Positions 16,843 through 25,493 of a stretch of 37,514 bases of DNA are shown in pieces. Below the pieces are notes generated by a model. That model did no database searches. It was not told where the DNA came from and was given only the letters and a program-made list of their open reading frames with translations. Each line of letters starts with the position of its first letter. Position 1 is the first letter of the stretch. The stretch comes from Lachnospiraceae bacterium (GTDB lineage Bacteria; Bacillota; Clostridia; Lachnospirales; Lachnospiraceae). The DNA lies in contig JAAUZI010000080.1 of the NCBI GenBank assembly GCA_014804645.1, positions 1-37,514 on the forward strand. The letters run 5' to 3'. The translations under genes were made by a program, and so were the position numbers.

Positions 16843-16878
16843 ATCTGACGATTTCCCGGAAATTAGGAAAATCGCAGA
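16843..16878 (+). repeat. Right hairpin bracketing the toxin-antitoxin module
   Basis: ATCTG-CGATTT-CC pairs with GG-AAATCG-CAGAT with small bulges. It starts within the exact 15-base copy TGTATCTGACGATTT (16840-16854) of the left hairpin's arm. The inner stem and loop differ from the left one. Confidence 0.55.
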
Positions 16879-16883
16879 TTCTG

Positions 16884-16917
16884 ATTTGTGCTAGTAGCGA
16901 TAGCCACAAATTTTATT
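16884..16917 (+). terminator. Possible terminator after the toxin gene
   Basis: ATTTGTG (16884-16890) pairs with CACAAAT (16905-16911), with a few extra pairs inside, and is followed by TTTTATT. The stem is AT-rich, so strength is uncertain. Confidence 0.45.
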
Positions 16918-16941
16918 CTGTGACAGAAAGGAGCTTTTGCC

Positions 16942-17010
16942 ATGAGAAAAGATTTAAAAGGAAAAGGAACACAAGTCAAAAACAGCATATTCCAAAGGAG
17001 ATTAAGTTAA
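16942..17010 (+). CDS. Possible 22-residue leader ORF before ychF
   Basis: An ATG follows AAAGGAG (16927-16933) at ideal spacing. The frame encodes a basic peptide of 22 residues (opening MRKDLKGKGTQVKNS) and stops two bases before the ychF start. The ychF ribosome site lies inside it, so translation of the two would be coupled. No similarity is recognised. It may also be a remnant of sequence displaced by the toxin-antitoxin insertion. Confidence 0.3.
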   Translation: MRKDLKGKGTQVKNSIFQRRLS

Positions 17011-17011
17011 C

Positions 17012-18109
17012 ATGAAACTAGGAATCGTAGGACTCCCCAATGTGGGAAAAAGTACTTTATTTAATTCACTGACCAAGGCCGGAGCAGAATCGGCTAACTA
17101 TCCCTTTTGCACCATCGACCCCAATGTGGGGATTGTGGCGGTGCCGGACCAGAGACTTAAGCTGCTGGGAGATATGTACAAGTCTAAGAAAGTGACTCCG
17201 GCGACAATAGAGTTCGTGGACATTGCGGGGCTGGTAAAGGGCGCCTCCAAGGGGGAGGGCCTGGGCAACCAGTTTTTGAGCAATATCCGGGAGGTGGACG
17301 CTATCGTTCATGTGGTTCGGTGTTTTGAGGACAGCAATGTGATCCATGTGGACGGCAGCGTGGACCCTCTGCGGGATGTGGAGACCATCAATCTGGAGCT
17401 GATTTTCTCCGATCTGGAGATTCTGGAGAGACGCTATGCCAAGGTGGCGAAGGCGGCCCGGATGGACAAGACTCTGGCCAAGGAAGAGGCTCTGCTGGTG
17501 CGGATCAAGGAGCATCTGGAGAGCGGTAAGATGGCCAAGAGCATGGAGATCGAGGATGAGGATGAGCTGGAGTTGATGCGCTCCTACAATCTGCTGACCT
17601 ATAAGCCGGTGATCTATGCCGCCAACGTGGCGGAGGATGATCTGGCGGACGACGGTGCCTCCAATGCGCATGTGGCGGCGGTGAGGAAGTTTGCCGCCGG
17701 GGAGAGCAGCGAGGTGTTTGTGATCTGCGCCCAGATTGAGCAGGAGATCGCGGAGCTGGACGAGGAGGAGAAGGCCATGTTCCTGGAGGATCTGGGCATT
17801 GCCCAGTCGGGACTTGACAAGCTGATTGCCGCCAGCTATCGCCTGCTGGGACTCATGAGCTTTTTGACGGCGGGAGAAGACGAGACCAGAGCCTGGACCA
17901 TCAAGATCGGCACCAAGGCGCCCCAGGCCGCCGGTAAGATACACTCCGATTTCGAGCGGGGCTTTATCAAGGCTGAGGTGGTCAACTATAAAGACCTGCT
18001 TGAACAGGGTTCCCTGGCTGCCGCCCGTGAGAAAGGCATGGTAGGCATGGAGGGCAAGGACTATGTGGTTCAGGACGGCGACGTGATCCTCTTCCGCTTT
18101 AATGTATGA
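17012..18109 (+). CDS. ychF: Redox-regulated ATPase YchF (Obg-like)
   Basis: The 365-residue protein belongs to the Obg/YchF P-loop family; YchF prefers ATP and binds ribosomes. The N-terminal motif [12 protein letters not shown] is near residue 6, followed by the switch segment [20 protein letters not shown] and the NxxE-type base-recognition segment YAANVAED. The C-terminal TGS domain (about residues 280-365) ends in [10 protein letters not shown]. The length is exactly that of the family. AAAGGAG lies 11 bases before the ATG. Its stop lies about 22 bases before the lgt start. Confidence 0.96.
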   Translation: MKLGIVGLPNVGKSTLFNSLTKAGAESANYPFCTIDPNVGIVAVPDQRLKLLGDMYKSKKVTPATIEFVDIAGLVKGASKGEGLGNQFLSNIREVDAIVHVVRCFEDSNVIHVDGSVDPLRDVETINLELIFSDLEILERRYAKVAKAARMDKTLAKEEALLVRIKEHLESGKMAKSMEIEDEDELELMRSYNLLTYKPVIYAANVAEDDLADDGASNAHVAAVRKFAAGESSEVFVICAQIEQEIAELDEEEKAMFLEDLGIAQSGLDKLIAASYRLLGLMSFLTAGEDETRAWTIKIGTKAPQAAGKIHSDFERGFIKAEVVNYKDLLEQGSLAAAREKGMVGMEGKDYVVQDGDVILFRFNV

Positions 18110-18131
18110 GTGTAGAAAGGGAATACGATAT

Positions 18132-19055
18132 ATGCAGGACATAATGGGCGTAAACGACATAGCTTTTCCCAACCTGGGGCTTTATCTGAAAAACGTTCCT
18201 CAGGGTTTTTCCATATTCGGATTTTATATTTCCCTGTACGGTGTGATTATCGCAGTGGGCGTTATGGCCGGTATCTCCATAGCGGCCCATCTCGCCAAAA
18301 GAACCGGACAGGACCCTGATGATTACTGGGATTTTGCGATCTTCGGGGTGATTTTCGGACTGATTGGCGCCCGCATCTATTATGTGGTGTTTGAGTGGGA
18401 CAGCTATAAGGACAATCTACTGGAGATTTTCCATGTGCGCAACGGCGGCATGGCCATTTACGGCGGTGTGATTGCGGCTTTCATCACCCTGTTTATCTGG
18501 TGCCGAATCAAGAAAAAGGACCCCAGAGTGATAGGGGACACGGCCATGGCGGGGCTGCTGCTGGGACAGATTATCGGGCGCTGGGGGAATTTCACCAATC
18601 GGGAAGTGTTCGGCGAGTATTCCGACGGTTTGCTGGCCATGCGGATTCCTCTGGAGGCGGTGCGGGACCGCACTGACATCACTGAGAACATTGCGGCACA
18701 TATCACCGGAGATATAAACTATATCCAAGTGCATCCTACCTTTTTGTATGAGAGCGCGCTGAATCTACTGTTGCTGGCGGTGATACTGCTGTATTACCGA
18801 CACAGAAGATTCCGGGGGGAGATTTGTTTGCTATATCTGGGAGGATACGGTATCATTCGTTTCTTTGTGGAGGGCATACGCACGGACCGGCTGAAACTGG
18901 CGGGGACAAATATTGCGGTGTCCCAGCTGCTGGGCATGGTACTCTTTTTGTCGGCGATTGCGGCGGATATTGGGATAAGGATTCTAATAAGGCGCAAAAC
19001 GAGAGAGATTTCCCCAGATAGCGGCGGGGCATCGATGAAAATCGAAAAACCATAA
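18132..19055 (+). CDS. lgt: Prolipoprotein diacylglyceryl transferase
   Basis: Lgt moves diacylglycerol from phosphatidylglycerol onto the lipobox cysteine of preprolipoproteins. The 307-residue membrane protein has about seven hydrophobic segments, the signature GRWGNFTN starting at residue 149, HPTFLYES, and the C-terminal membrane part with RFFVEGIRTDR. I chose ATG 18132, preceded by AAAGGG; an in-frame ATG at 18102 overlaps the end of ychF. Candidate substrates include the lipoprotein at 35635. A terminator follows. Confidence 0.94.
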   Translation: MQDIMGVNDIAFPNLGLYLKNVPQGFSIFGFYISLYGVIIAVGVMAGISIAAHLAKRTGQDPDDYWDFAIFGVIFGLIGARIYYVVFEWDSYKDNLLEIFHVRNGGMAIYGGVIAAFITLFIWCRIKKKDPRVIGDTAMAGLLLGQIIGRWGNFTNREVFGEYSDGLLAMRIPLEAVRDRTDITENIAAHITGDINYIQVHPTFLYESALNLLLLAVILLYYRHRRFRGEICLLYLGGYGIIRFFVEGIRTDRLKLAGTNIAVSQLLGMVLFLSAIAADIGIRILIRRKTREISPDSGGASMKIEKP

Positions 19056-19092
19056 CTTGTAGCTCAAAAAACTGAATATACAAGATGTAGTG

Positions 19093-19128
19093 AAAAGCGT
19101 TTTTCCTTGAAAGAAAGGCGCTTTTTTT
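19093..19128 (+). terminator. Intrinsic terminator after lgt
   Basis: AAAGCG ... CGCTTT with an inner CCTT/AAGG extension forms a hairpin followed by TTTTTT. It isolates lgt from the dcw promoter downstream. The gap 19056-19305 (250 bases) otherwise holds the mraZ promoter, the MraZ boxes and a GCCGG/CCGGC mini-hairpin at 19273. Confidence 0.8.
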
Positions 19129-19151
19129 ATTTCAAAAATCTTTTATTTTGC

Positions 19152-19180
19152 TTGCATTATTATCTGTTTTAGTATAGAAT
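19152..19180 (+). promoter_or_regulatory. SigA promoter of the dcw cluster
   Basis: TTGCAT (19152-19157) and TAGAAT (19175-19180) are separated by 17 bases, right before the MraZ boxes. Transcription would begin at about 19187, so bound MraZ would sit on the start region. Confidence 0.65.
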
Positions 19181-19190
19181 TAGAACAAAA

Positions 19191-19227
19191 GTGGTGGAAA
19201 GTGGTGGTAAGTGGTTGAAAGTGGGGA
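19191..19227 (+). promoter_or_regulatory. Four MraZ-binding boxes
   Basis: GTGGTGGAAA, GTGGTGGTAA, GTGGTTGAAA and GTGGGGACCA follow each other with an exact 10-base period. Direct GTGG/TGGG repeats with 10-base spacing upstream of mraZ are the known autoregulatory binding site of the ring-shaped MraZ repressor. Confidence 0.88.
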
Positions 19228-19305
19228 CCAAATGAATCAAAACCATCCGTTTTCGTGGCAGACCACTTTTTAGCCGGACCTCCGGCGCGAAGGCGGTGAT
19301 TGCAG

Positions 19306-19737
19306 ATGTTTATGAGCGAATACAATCATACGGTCGATACGAAAGGCAGATTAATCGTTCCCTCCAAGTTCAGAGAGCAATTAGGAGATGAATTTGTAGT
19401 TACAAAGGGTATGGATGGCTGCTTGTTTGTGTATGCCAACGAAGACTGGAGCGCTTTTGAACAGAAACTGACGTCATTGCCGCTGATCAACAAAGAGGCG
19501 AGAAAATTTGCGAGATTCTTCCTGGCCGGTGCGGCCCAGGTGGAAGTAGATAAACAGGGAAGGATACTGCTGCCAGTCAACCTGCGGGAATTTGCCGGAC
19601 TGGAGAAAGATGTGGTGCTGGTGGGCGTGGGCAGCCGGATTGAGATCTGGAGCCGGGAGAACTGGGAGAACATGGATGCGGACAGCAATATGGACGACAT
19701 TGCGGCCACCATGGAGAGCCTGGGATTGACGATATAG
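19306..19737 (+). CDS. mraZ: Transcriptional regulator MraZ
   Basis: The 143-residue protein contains two AbrB-like DNA-binding repeats, marked by [13 protein letters not shown] near the N-terminus and [15 protein letters not shown] in the second half. MraZ forms ring oligomers that bind tandem boxes ahead of its own operon. The ATG at 19306 is chosen because the family opens MFMxEYxHT; a TTG six bases earlier is in frame. It opens the dcw operon and is followed closely by rsmH. Confidence 0.95.
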   Translation: MFMSEYNHTVDTKGRLIVPSKFREQLGDEFVVTKGMDGCLFVYANEDWSAFEQKLTSLPLINKEARKFARFFLAGAAQVEVDKQGRILLPVNLREFAGLEKDVVLVGVGSRIEIWSRENWENMDADSNMDDIAATMESLGLTI

Positions 19738-19795
19738 GCGAAGAGGAGCGGGAGGCTGCCTTGAGCGGCGTTGCTTGAAAACAGGAAAATACGAT

Positions 19796-20725
19796 ATGGA
19801 ATTTAAACATTATTCCGTCATGCTGCGGGAGACCATTGACTATTTGAATATTAGGCCCGACGGAATCTACCTGGACGGGACGCTGGGAGGCGGAGGACAT
19901 GCCTGGGAGGTGTGCAGCAGACTGAAGAGTGGCCATTTCTACGGAATCGACCAGGATGACGCAGCTATTGAAGCGGCAGGACAGCGACTGGCAGCCTTCA
20001 CGGACAGAGTGACCCTGATACGCAGCAATTACTGCAATGCCAGGGCGGCGCTGCAGGAGCAGGGCGTCAGGCAGGTGGACGGTATCGTCCTGGATCTGGG
20101 CGTCTCCTCCTACCAGCTGGACACCCAGGAGAGAGGGTTTTCCTATCGTTTCGACAGCCCTCTGGACATGAGAATGGACAGGCGGCAGGGGCTGACAGCC
20201 AGAGATATTGTGAACGACTACAGTGAGGCGGAGCTGTTTCACATCATCCGGGATTACGGGGAAGACACTTTTGCAAAAAATATAGCGAAACATATTGTAC
20301 AAGCCAGGGAGCGGGAGGCGATAGAGACAACCGGACAGCTGAATGAGATCATCAAGGCGGCGATTCCCGCCAAGATGCGGCAAAACGGCCACCCCTCCAA
20401 GAGGACCTTTCAGGCCATCCGCATAGAGTGTAACCATGAGTTGGAGGTGCTGCGGGAGGCGCTGGAGGATCTGATAGACCTGCTGGCCCCGGGGGGACGT
20501 CTGTGTATCATAACCTTTCACTCCCTGGAGGATCGAATTGTTAAGACAGCCTTTAAAAAAGCTGAAAATCCCTGTACCTGCCCGCCGGAATTCCCGGTGT
20601 GTGTCTGCAAAAAGCAGCCCCTGGGCAGCGTAGTGACGAGAAAACCGGTTCTGCCGAGCCGGGAGGAACTGGAGGAAAACAGCCGTTCTAAGAGTGCGAA
20701 ATTGCGGGTGTTTGAGAAGATATAA
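19796..20725 (+). CDS. rsmH: 16S rRNA (cytosine-1402-N4)-methyltransferase RsmH (MraW)
   Basis: The 309-residue protein shows the MraW opening [17 protein letters not shown], the SAM motif [10 protein letters not shown] (about 28-37), [10 protein letters not shown], and ITFHSLEDR near the C-terminus. It methylates N4 of C1402 in 16S rRNA, in the P-site region. AGGAAA precedes ATG 19796; a TTG seven codons upstream is in frame but lies ahead of that site. The mraZ-rsmH order is nearly universal in dcw clusters. Confidence 0.95.
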   Translation: MEFKHYSVMLRETIDYLNIRPDGIYLDGTLGGGGHAWEVCSRLKSGHFYGIDQDDAAIEAAGQRLAAFTDRVTLIRSNYCNARAALQEQGVRQVDGIVLDLGVSSYQLDTQERGFSYRFDSPLDMRMDRRQGLTARDIVNDYSEAELFHIIRDYGEDTFAKNIAKHIVQAREREAIETTGQLNEIIKAAIPAKMRQNGHPSKRTFQAIRIECNHELEVLREALEDLIDLLAPGGRLCIITFHSLEDRIVKTAFKKAENPCTCPPEFPVCVCKKQPLGSVVTRKPVLPSREELEENSRSKSAKLRVFEKI

Positions 20726-20763
20726 GGAATCGCAAGTAACAGGAAAGGACATCATATTGCGTT

Positions 20764-21306
20764 ATGGCACGGACAACCAGCGGATACAGACCTACAAGTT
20801 CATATAGAAACGCAGACACCCGTCAGAATATGAGAACTACCGACCGGTCGCAGAGCCAGCAGTCAAGGCGGCAGACCGGCAGCTACGTGTACGGCAATGC
20901 GGCGCAGAAACCGGATGTGCAGAGGGAGATGGAGCAGCAGCCCCGCCGTGTGCTTAGCAACACCACACGGAAGAACAGGGATAAAGCCAGACATATGAGC
21001 CTGGGCTATGTGGCATTTCTGGTATTGGCCCTGTGTGTGGCGGGCTATGTGCTGATTCACTATCTTCAGCTGCAGGCCGACATCACCACTGTGACAGAGC
21101 GCATTGCCAGTCAGGAGCGGGAACTGAACAATCTGAGAGTGTCCAATGACGAGGAACTCAGCCGTATCACCAGCAGCGTGGACATGGAGGAAGTAAAGCG
21201 CGTGGCTATCGGTGTGCTGGGCATGGTATATCCTGAGGAGGGACAGATTATCCCCTACTCTAACGAGGGGCAGGATTATGTGCGGAAGATAAGCGGCAGC
21301 AACTAA
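20764..21306 (+). CDS. ftsL: FtsL-like septum protein
   Basis: The 180-residue protein has a basic, Ser/Gln/Arg-rich cytoplasmic tail (1-76), one membrane segment (about 80-100), and a short extracellular coiled coil (about 101-135: LQLQADITTVTERIA...) ending in a hydrophobic motif VAIGVLGMVYPEEGQI. That layout and its place between rsmH and a class B PBP identify the FtsL/DivIC family, which bridges the PBP and DivIB at the division site. Sequence similarity in this family is low, so the call rests mainly on topology and position. The cytoplasmic tail is longer than in Bacillus FtsL. Confidence 0.8.
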   Translation: MARTTSGYRPTSSYRNADTRQNMRTTDRSQSQQSRRQTGSYVYGNAAQKPDVQREMEQQPRRVLSNTTRKNRDKARHMSLGYVAFLVLALCVAGYVLIHYLQLQADITTVTERIASQERELNNLRVSNDEELSRITSSVDMEEVKRVAIGVLGMVYPEEGQIIPYSNEGQDYVRKISGSN

Positions 21307-21371
21307 AGCATCCAAATACTGATTAACGCAATAACACAGGCAAGACCTGCGTTATGCAGACAGAGGTAAAT

Positions 21372-23612
21372 ATGTCAGAGAGAGAACAGGGCAGAGCCGA
21401 GAAAAACAGGGAGAACCGACGCAGGACTGGAAAACTCCGGGATGGGCGAAAACAGGATAAGAAATTCGGCAGCAGAATGCAAAAAAAGCTGGTGGTACTG
21501 TATGTCATGGTACTGCTGGCTTTTGCCGGATTGAGCCTTCAGATGATTCGGATTGCAAGAGACAAAGAGGATGAGTACACCAGAAGGATTCTCTCACAGC
21601 AGCAGTATGACAGCACTACACTCCCCTTTAGGCGCGGAGATATTGTGGACGCCAATGGAACCCAGCTTGCAGTCAGCGAGAATGTATACAATGTCATTCT
21701 GGACGTGAAGGTGATCCGGGAGAAGGAGAAACTGGAGGACAAGGACTATATGGAACCGACCCTGCGGGCGTTGGACCAGTATTTCGATCTGGATATGACG
21801 GCGGTGCGCTCTTATGTGGCAACCCATGAGAAATCTGCCTACTACGTGTTGGCCAGACGACTGCCCTATGACCAGATCAGCGCCTTTCAGGCGGCTATGA
21901 ATGCAGAAGACAGCATGATCAGGGGAGTGTGGTTTGAAAAAGAGTACAGGCGTTATTATCCCCTGGGATCTCTGGCCTGCGACGTGGTTGGATTCACCAG
22001 CTCAGACAATGTGGGCGCCTATGGTCTGGAGGCCTATTACAACGAGGAACTCAACGGTACCACCGGCAGAGAGTTCGGCTATCTCAACGACGACTCCACA
22101 CTGGAGCGGACCGTGAAACCGGCGGAGGACGGATATACCATACACACCACTCTCGACGCCAACATTCAGGCCATTGTGGAGAAATATTTAAAGCAGTTTG
22201 ACGAAGAACACAGAGATACGGCGAGACAGGGAAACGGAGCAGAGAATGTGGGCTGCATCATTATGGAGGTCAACACAGGAAGAATTCTGGCGATGGCCAG
22301 CTATCCCGTCTATGATCTGAACGACACACGCAACACGGACGCTCTGATCGGCAGCGTGATGGTCGATGAACAGGGCAATAAGACTAAACAGTACATCACC
22401 CCGGAGAGCATTGCGGCGATGAACGACACAGAGCTGTATATGAATTTGAATTACCTGTGGAAGAATTTCTGTATCAGCGATACCTTTGAACCGGGGTCAA
22501 CCTCAAAGCCCTTTACCACGGCCATAGGACTGGAGGTAGGGGCCATCACCGGCAATGAAGTCTATCGGTGTGACGGCTCTCTGGAGAGCGGCGGCCATAC
22601 GATCAGATGCCACAATGAATGGGGGGATGGCGATGTAGGTGTGGAGGACGCCATCGCCTGGTCCTGCAATGTGGCGCTGATGAAAGAGGCTCAGGCCATC
22701 GGTATTGACCGTTTTTCTCAATTTCAACAGGCGTTCAACTTCGGACTGAGAACCAATATCGATCTGGAGGGGGAGACAAGAACAGCATCCTTGATTTTGG
22801 ATGGGGATCACATGACCCAAACGGATCTGTACACTTATTCTTTCGGTCAGGGATTTAATGTGACAATGATCGAGATGATCACCGGCTTTTGTTCGCTGAT
22901 CAACGGCGGTTATTACTATGAGCCGCACATGGTGGACCGGATTACCAATGCCAGCGGCGCCACGGTGGAGAACATTGAGCCGAGGGTGCTGCGCCAGACC
23001 ATATCTGAATCCACTTCAGAGCGGATACGCCAGTACTGCGAGGCGGTGGTCATGCGGCAGGGCGATAACAAAATTACCGGGCGGACAGCCCGTCCGGCGG
23101 GCTATGCCATCGGCGGCAAGACGGGAACGGCTCAGACTGTCGACCGGGAGACAAGAGAGCGCTCGAAGACGGAGCATGTAGTATCTTTTATCGGTTACGC
23201 TCCGGCGGACGATCCCCAGATCGCTATCTATGTGGTGGTGGACAGGGCCAATGCCCCTAAACAGGACGATGCCAAGTTTGCCACGGGCATTGTGCGGAAT
23301 GTGTTGACAGAGGTGCTGCCCTATCTGAATATCTATATGACGGAGGAACTGTCCGACGCCGAGATTAGGGAGTTGGAGGAGCGCAAATTGGCCATTACGA
23401 ACCAGTATACGCAGACTCCGGAGGAAGATGATCTGGACAGCATGCAGGGCCAAGAGCCTGCGCCCACGCAGACTCCCGCCGCCAGCCAGCCGGCGTGGAT
23501 GAGTTTTCCTGTGGACTTCTCCACGGGTCACAGAGTGGACCCGGAGACGGGCAAGCACTATGATCCCGAGACAGGGGATGCCATAGACGGAAGCTGGCAT
23601 GCTTTGGAGTAA
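21372..23612 (+). CDS. Class B penicillin-binding protein, division transpeptidase (PbpB/FtsI)
   Basis: The 746-residue protein has a charged cytoplasmic tail (1-40), a membrane anchor (about 42-62), a PBP dimerisation domain (starting near RRGDIVDANG), and a transpeptidase domain with STSK (Ser376 nucleophile), SCN (Ser431) and KTGT (Lys583). It ends in a Pro/Thr/Gln-rich tail with DPETG repeats instead of PASTA domains. It forms septal cross-links with its SEDS partner. ATG 21372 behind AGAGG is preferred to an in-frame ATG six codons upstream. A TAACGCA/TGCGTTA inverted repeat lies just before it. Confidence 0.92.
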   Translation: MSEREQGRAEKNRENRRRTGKLRDGRKQDKKFGSRMQKKLVVLYVMVLLAFAGLSLQMIRIARDKEDEYTRRILSQQQYDSTTLPFRRGDIVDANGTQLAVSENVYNVILDVKVIREKEKLEDKDYMEPTLRALDQYFDLDMTAVRSYVATHEKSAYYVLARRLPYDQISAFQAAMNAEDSMIRGVWFEKEYRRYYPLGSLACDVVGFTSSDNVGAYGLEAYYNEELNGTTGREFGYLNDDSTLERTVKPAEDGYTIHTTLDANIQAIVEKYLKQFDEEHRDTARQGNGAENVGCIIMEVNTGRILAMASYPVYDLNDTRNTDALIGSVMVDEQGNKTKQYITPESIAAMNDTELYMNLNYLWKNFCISDTFEPGSTSKPFTTAIGLEVGAITGNEVYRCDGSLESGGHTIRCHNEWGDGDVGVEDAIAWSCNVALMKEAQAIGIDRFSQFQQAFNFGLRTNIDLEGETRTASLILDGDHMTQTDLYTYSFGQGFNVTMIEMITGFCSLINGGYYYEPHMVDRITNASGATVENIEPRVLRQTISESTSERIRQYCEAVVMRQGDNKITGRTARPAGYAIGGKTGTAQTVDRETRERSKTEHVVSFIGYAPADDPQIAIYVVVDRANAPKQDDAKFATGIVRNVLTEVLPYLNIYMTEELSDAEIRELEERKLAITNQYTQTPEEDDLDSMQGQEPAPTQTPAASQPAWMSFPVDFSTGHRVDPETGKHYDPETGDAIDGSWHALE

Positions 23613-23625
23613 AGAATAACATCAC

Positions 23626-23654
23626 GAATAACCTCATAATTGTGAGAATACAGT
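23626..23654 (+). promoter_or_regulatory. Candidate SigE promoter of spoVD
   Basis: GAATAAC (23626-23632) and AATACAGT (23647-23654) are 14 bases apart. The Bacillus SigE consensus is roughly KMATATT, 14 bases, CATACAHT, so the -10 box matches at all but its first base. In Bacillus spoVD is SigE-controlled, and sigE itself lies in this window. Transcription would begin near 23661. Confidence 0.6.
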
Positions 23655-23677
23655 ATAGTAACGGTTATTATGAGGTT
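23630..23677 (+). promoter_or_regulatory. Inverted repeat that can hide the spoVD ribosome site
   Basis: AACCTCATAAT (23630-23640) is perfectly complementary to ATTATGAGGTT (23667-23677); the second arm contains the GAGG ribosome site of spoVD. The loop of 26 bases includes the SigE -10 box. Only transcripts coming from upstream include both arms. Confidence 0.6.
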
Positions 23678-23682
23678 CATCT

Positions 23683-25425
23683 ATGCCGGAGATACATAAC
23701 AAGATAGCACATAGGAAGAAGATATTGATTGTTTTTCTGGGCTGTACTCTGGTGTTGACAGGGCTGTTTGCCCGTCTGATCTACCTGATGGTCTGGGAGG
23801 CTGACTACTATGCGGAAAAAGCCACGCAGCTCCACGAGCGGGAGCGCAGCATAAAGGCGGCCAGAGGGCGTATTTTAGACTGTAATGGAGAGGTGTTGGC
23901 CGACAACAGAACAGTGTGTACGATTTCCGTGATTCACAACCAGATTGAGGACCCGGAGGCCGTCATTGAGATGCTTTGCCGGGAACTGGAGCTGTCGGAG
24001 GAGTATGTGCGAAAGCGCGTGGAGAAGTACAGTTCCATGGAGCGAATCAAGAGCAATGTGGATAAGAGTGTGGGAGACCGAATCCGTGAATATGAGATTC
24101 CGGGAGTCAAGGTGGATGAGGATTATAAGCGGTATTATCCCTACGGAGAACTGGCGAGCAAGGTGCTGGGCTTTACCGGCGGTGACAATCAGGGCATTAT
24201 AGGACTGGAGGTAATCTATGAGGAATATCTCCAGGGAAAGCCGGGAATGATTTTGACGGTGACAGATGCCAAGGGAATCGAGGTGGAGGCTGCTGGAGAG
24301 AGGCGCGTGGAGCCGGTCAGCGGCAACGATCTGTATATCAGCCTGGACCGAAATATTCAGACTTACGCCACTCAGTTGGCCTATCAGGCCCTGGAGACAA
24401 AGCAGGCGGAGAGTGTGTCCATTCTGGTCATGAACCCCCAAAACGGGGAGATATACGCCATGGTCAATGTACCGGAATTCGACTTAAACGATCCCTATGC
24501 ACTGCCGGAGGGGACGGGGGAAAACCTGTCCCAGCAGGAGCAGCAGAATCTGCTGAATCAGATGTGGAGAAACGGCTGCATTAACGACACATACGAACCT
24601 GGTTCCACCTTTAAGATCATCACTGCGGCGGCGGGCCTGGAGCAGGGGGTCATCACTCCCCAGAGTCAATTTTCCTGTCCGGGTTATATCATGGTGGAGG
24701 ACCGGAAAATCAGATGCCACAAAGTGGCGGGACATGGCGGACAGGATTTTGTCCACTGTATGATGAACAGCTGCAACCCGGCATTGATCTCCGTGGGACT
24801 GCTGCTGGGTGTGGACACCTATTACGATTATTTTGATCGTTTTGGTCTGCTGACCAAAACTGGCGTAGATCTGCCGGGGGAAGCGGGCACCATCATGCAC
24901 AACAAGGATAATATGGGGCTGGTGGAGCTGGCTACGGTTTCTTTTGGGCAGTCCTTTCAGATCACTCCCATACAGCTCGTCACTACCGCCTCCTCCATCG
25001 TCAACGGGGGCAGGAGAATCACTCCCCATTTTGGCGTGAAGGTGGTGGATGCCCAAGGGGAATTGGTGGAGAGCTTTGCCTATCCGGTGACAGAGAATAT
25101 CGTATCCGAAGAGACTTCAGCCACCATGCGGGAGATTTTGGAGATGGTGGTGAAGGAAGGCTCGGGCAAAAACGGCAAGGTGGAGGGATACCGGGTGGGC
25201 GGCAAGACGGCAACCAGCCAGACGCTTCCCAGAGGTAGTGGGAGATACATAGCCTCCTTTATCGGCTTTGCGCCAGCGGACGATCCTCAGGTTATCGCCG
25301 TGGCTATCGTAAATACTCCCCAGGGAGTGTATTATGGCGGACAGGTGGCAGCCCCCATCATCCGACAGCTTTTTGAGAATATTCTGCCCTATATGGGGAT
25401 TGAGCAGACGGAGACCGAGACATGA
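23683..25425 (+). CDS. spoVD: Class B penicillin-binding protein SpoVD (sporulation)
   Basis: The 580-residue protein has one membrane segment (about 13-34), a PBP dimerisation domain (ARGRILDCNGEVLADNR) and a transpeptidase domain with STFK (Ser308), SCN (Ser363) and KTAT (Lys508) where most class B PBPs have KTGT. A C-terminal PASTA domain, found in Bacillus SpoVD, is absent. It is the second class B PBP in the cluster, in the position of spoVD in Bacillus. A SigE-like promoter precedes it, which supports a role in spore cortex synthesis with SpoVE. The ribosome site GAGG lies in an inverted repeat. Confidence 0.85.
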   Translation: MPEIHNKIAHRKKILIVFLGCTLVLTGLFARLIYLMVWEADYYAEKATQLHERERSIKAARGRILDCNGEVLADNRTVCTISVIHNQIEDPEAVIEMLCRELELSEEYVRKRVEKYSSMERIKSNVDKSVGDRIREYEIPGVKVDEDYKRYYPYGELASKVLGFTGGDNQGIIGLEVIYEEYLQGKPGMILTVTDAKGIEVEAAGERRVEPVSGNDLYISLDRNIQTYATQLAYQALETKQAESVSILVMNPQNGEIYAMVNVPEFDLNDPYALPEGTGENLSQQEQQNLLNQMWRNGCINDTYEPGSTFKIITAAAGLEQGVITPQSQFSCPGYIMVEDRKIRCHKVAGHGGQDFVHCMMNSCNPALISVGLLLGVDTYYDYFDRFGLLTKTGVDLPGEAGTIMHNKDNMGLVELATVSFGQSFQITPIQLVTTASSIVNGGRRITPHFGVKVVDAQGELVESFAYPVTENIVSEETSATMREILEMVVKEGSGKNGKVEGYRVGGKTATSQTLPRGSGRYIASFIGFAPADDPQVIAVAIVNTPQGVYYGGQVAAPIIRQLFENILPYMGIEQTETET

Positions 25426-25432
25426 GGACTTC

Positions 25433-25461
25433 TTGCAATATACCGGGATTGGGCTTATAAT
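25433..25461 (+). promoter_or_regulatory. SigA promoter upstream of murD
   Basis: TTGCAA (25433-25438) and TATAAT (25456-25461) are exactly 17 bases apart, starting 7 bases after spoVD. Transcription would begin near 25468 and produce a leader of about 155 bases that contains all of repeat element B before murD. The site lets murD and later genes be expressed in growing cells independently of spoVD. Confidence 0.75.
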
Positions 25462-25493
25462 GTATAGGACTGTTTTGCATTGAGAGAGGCGTA

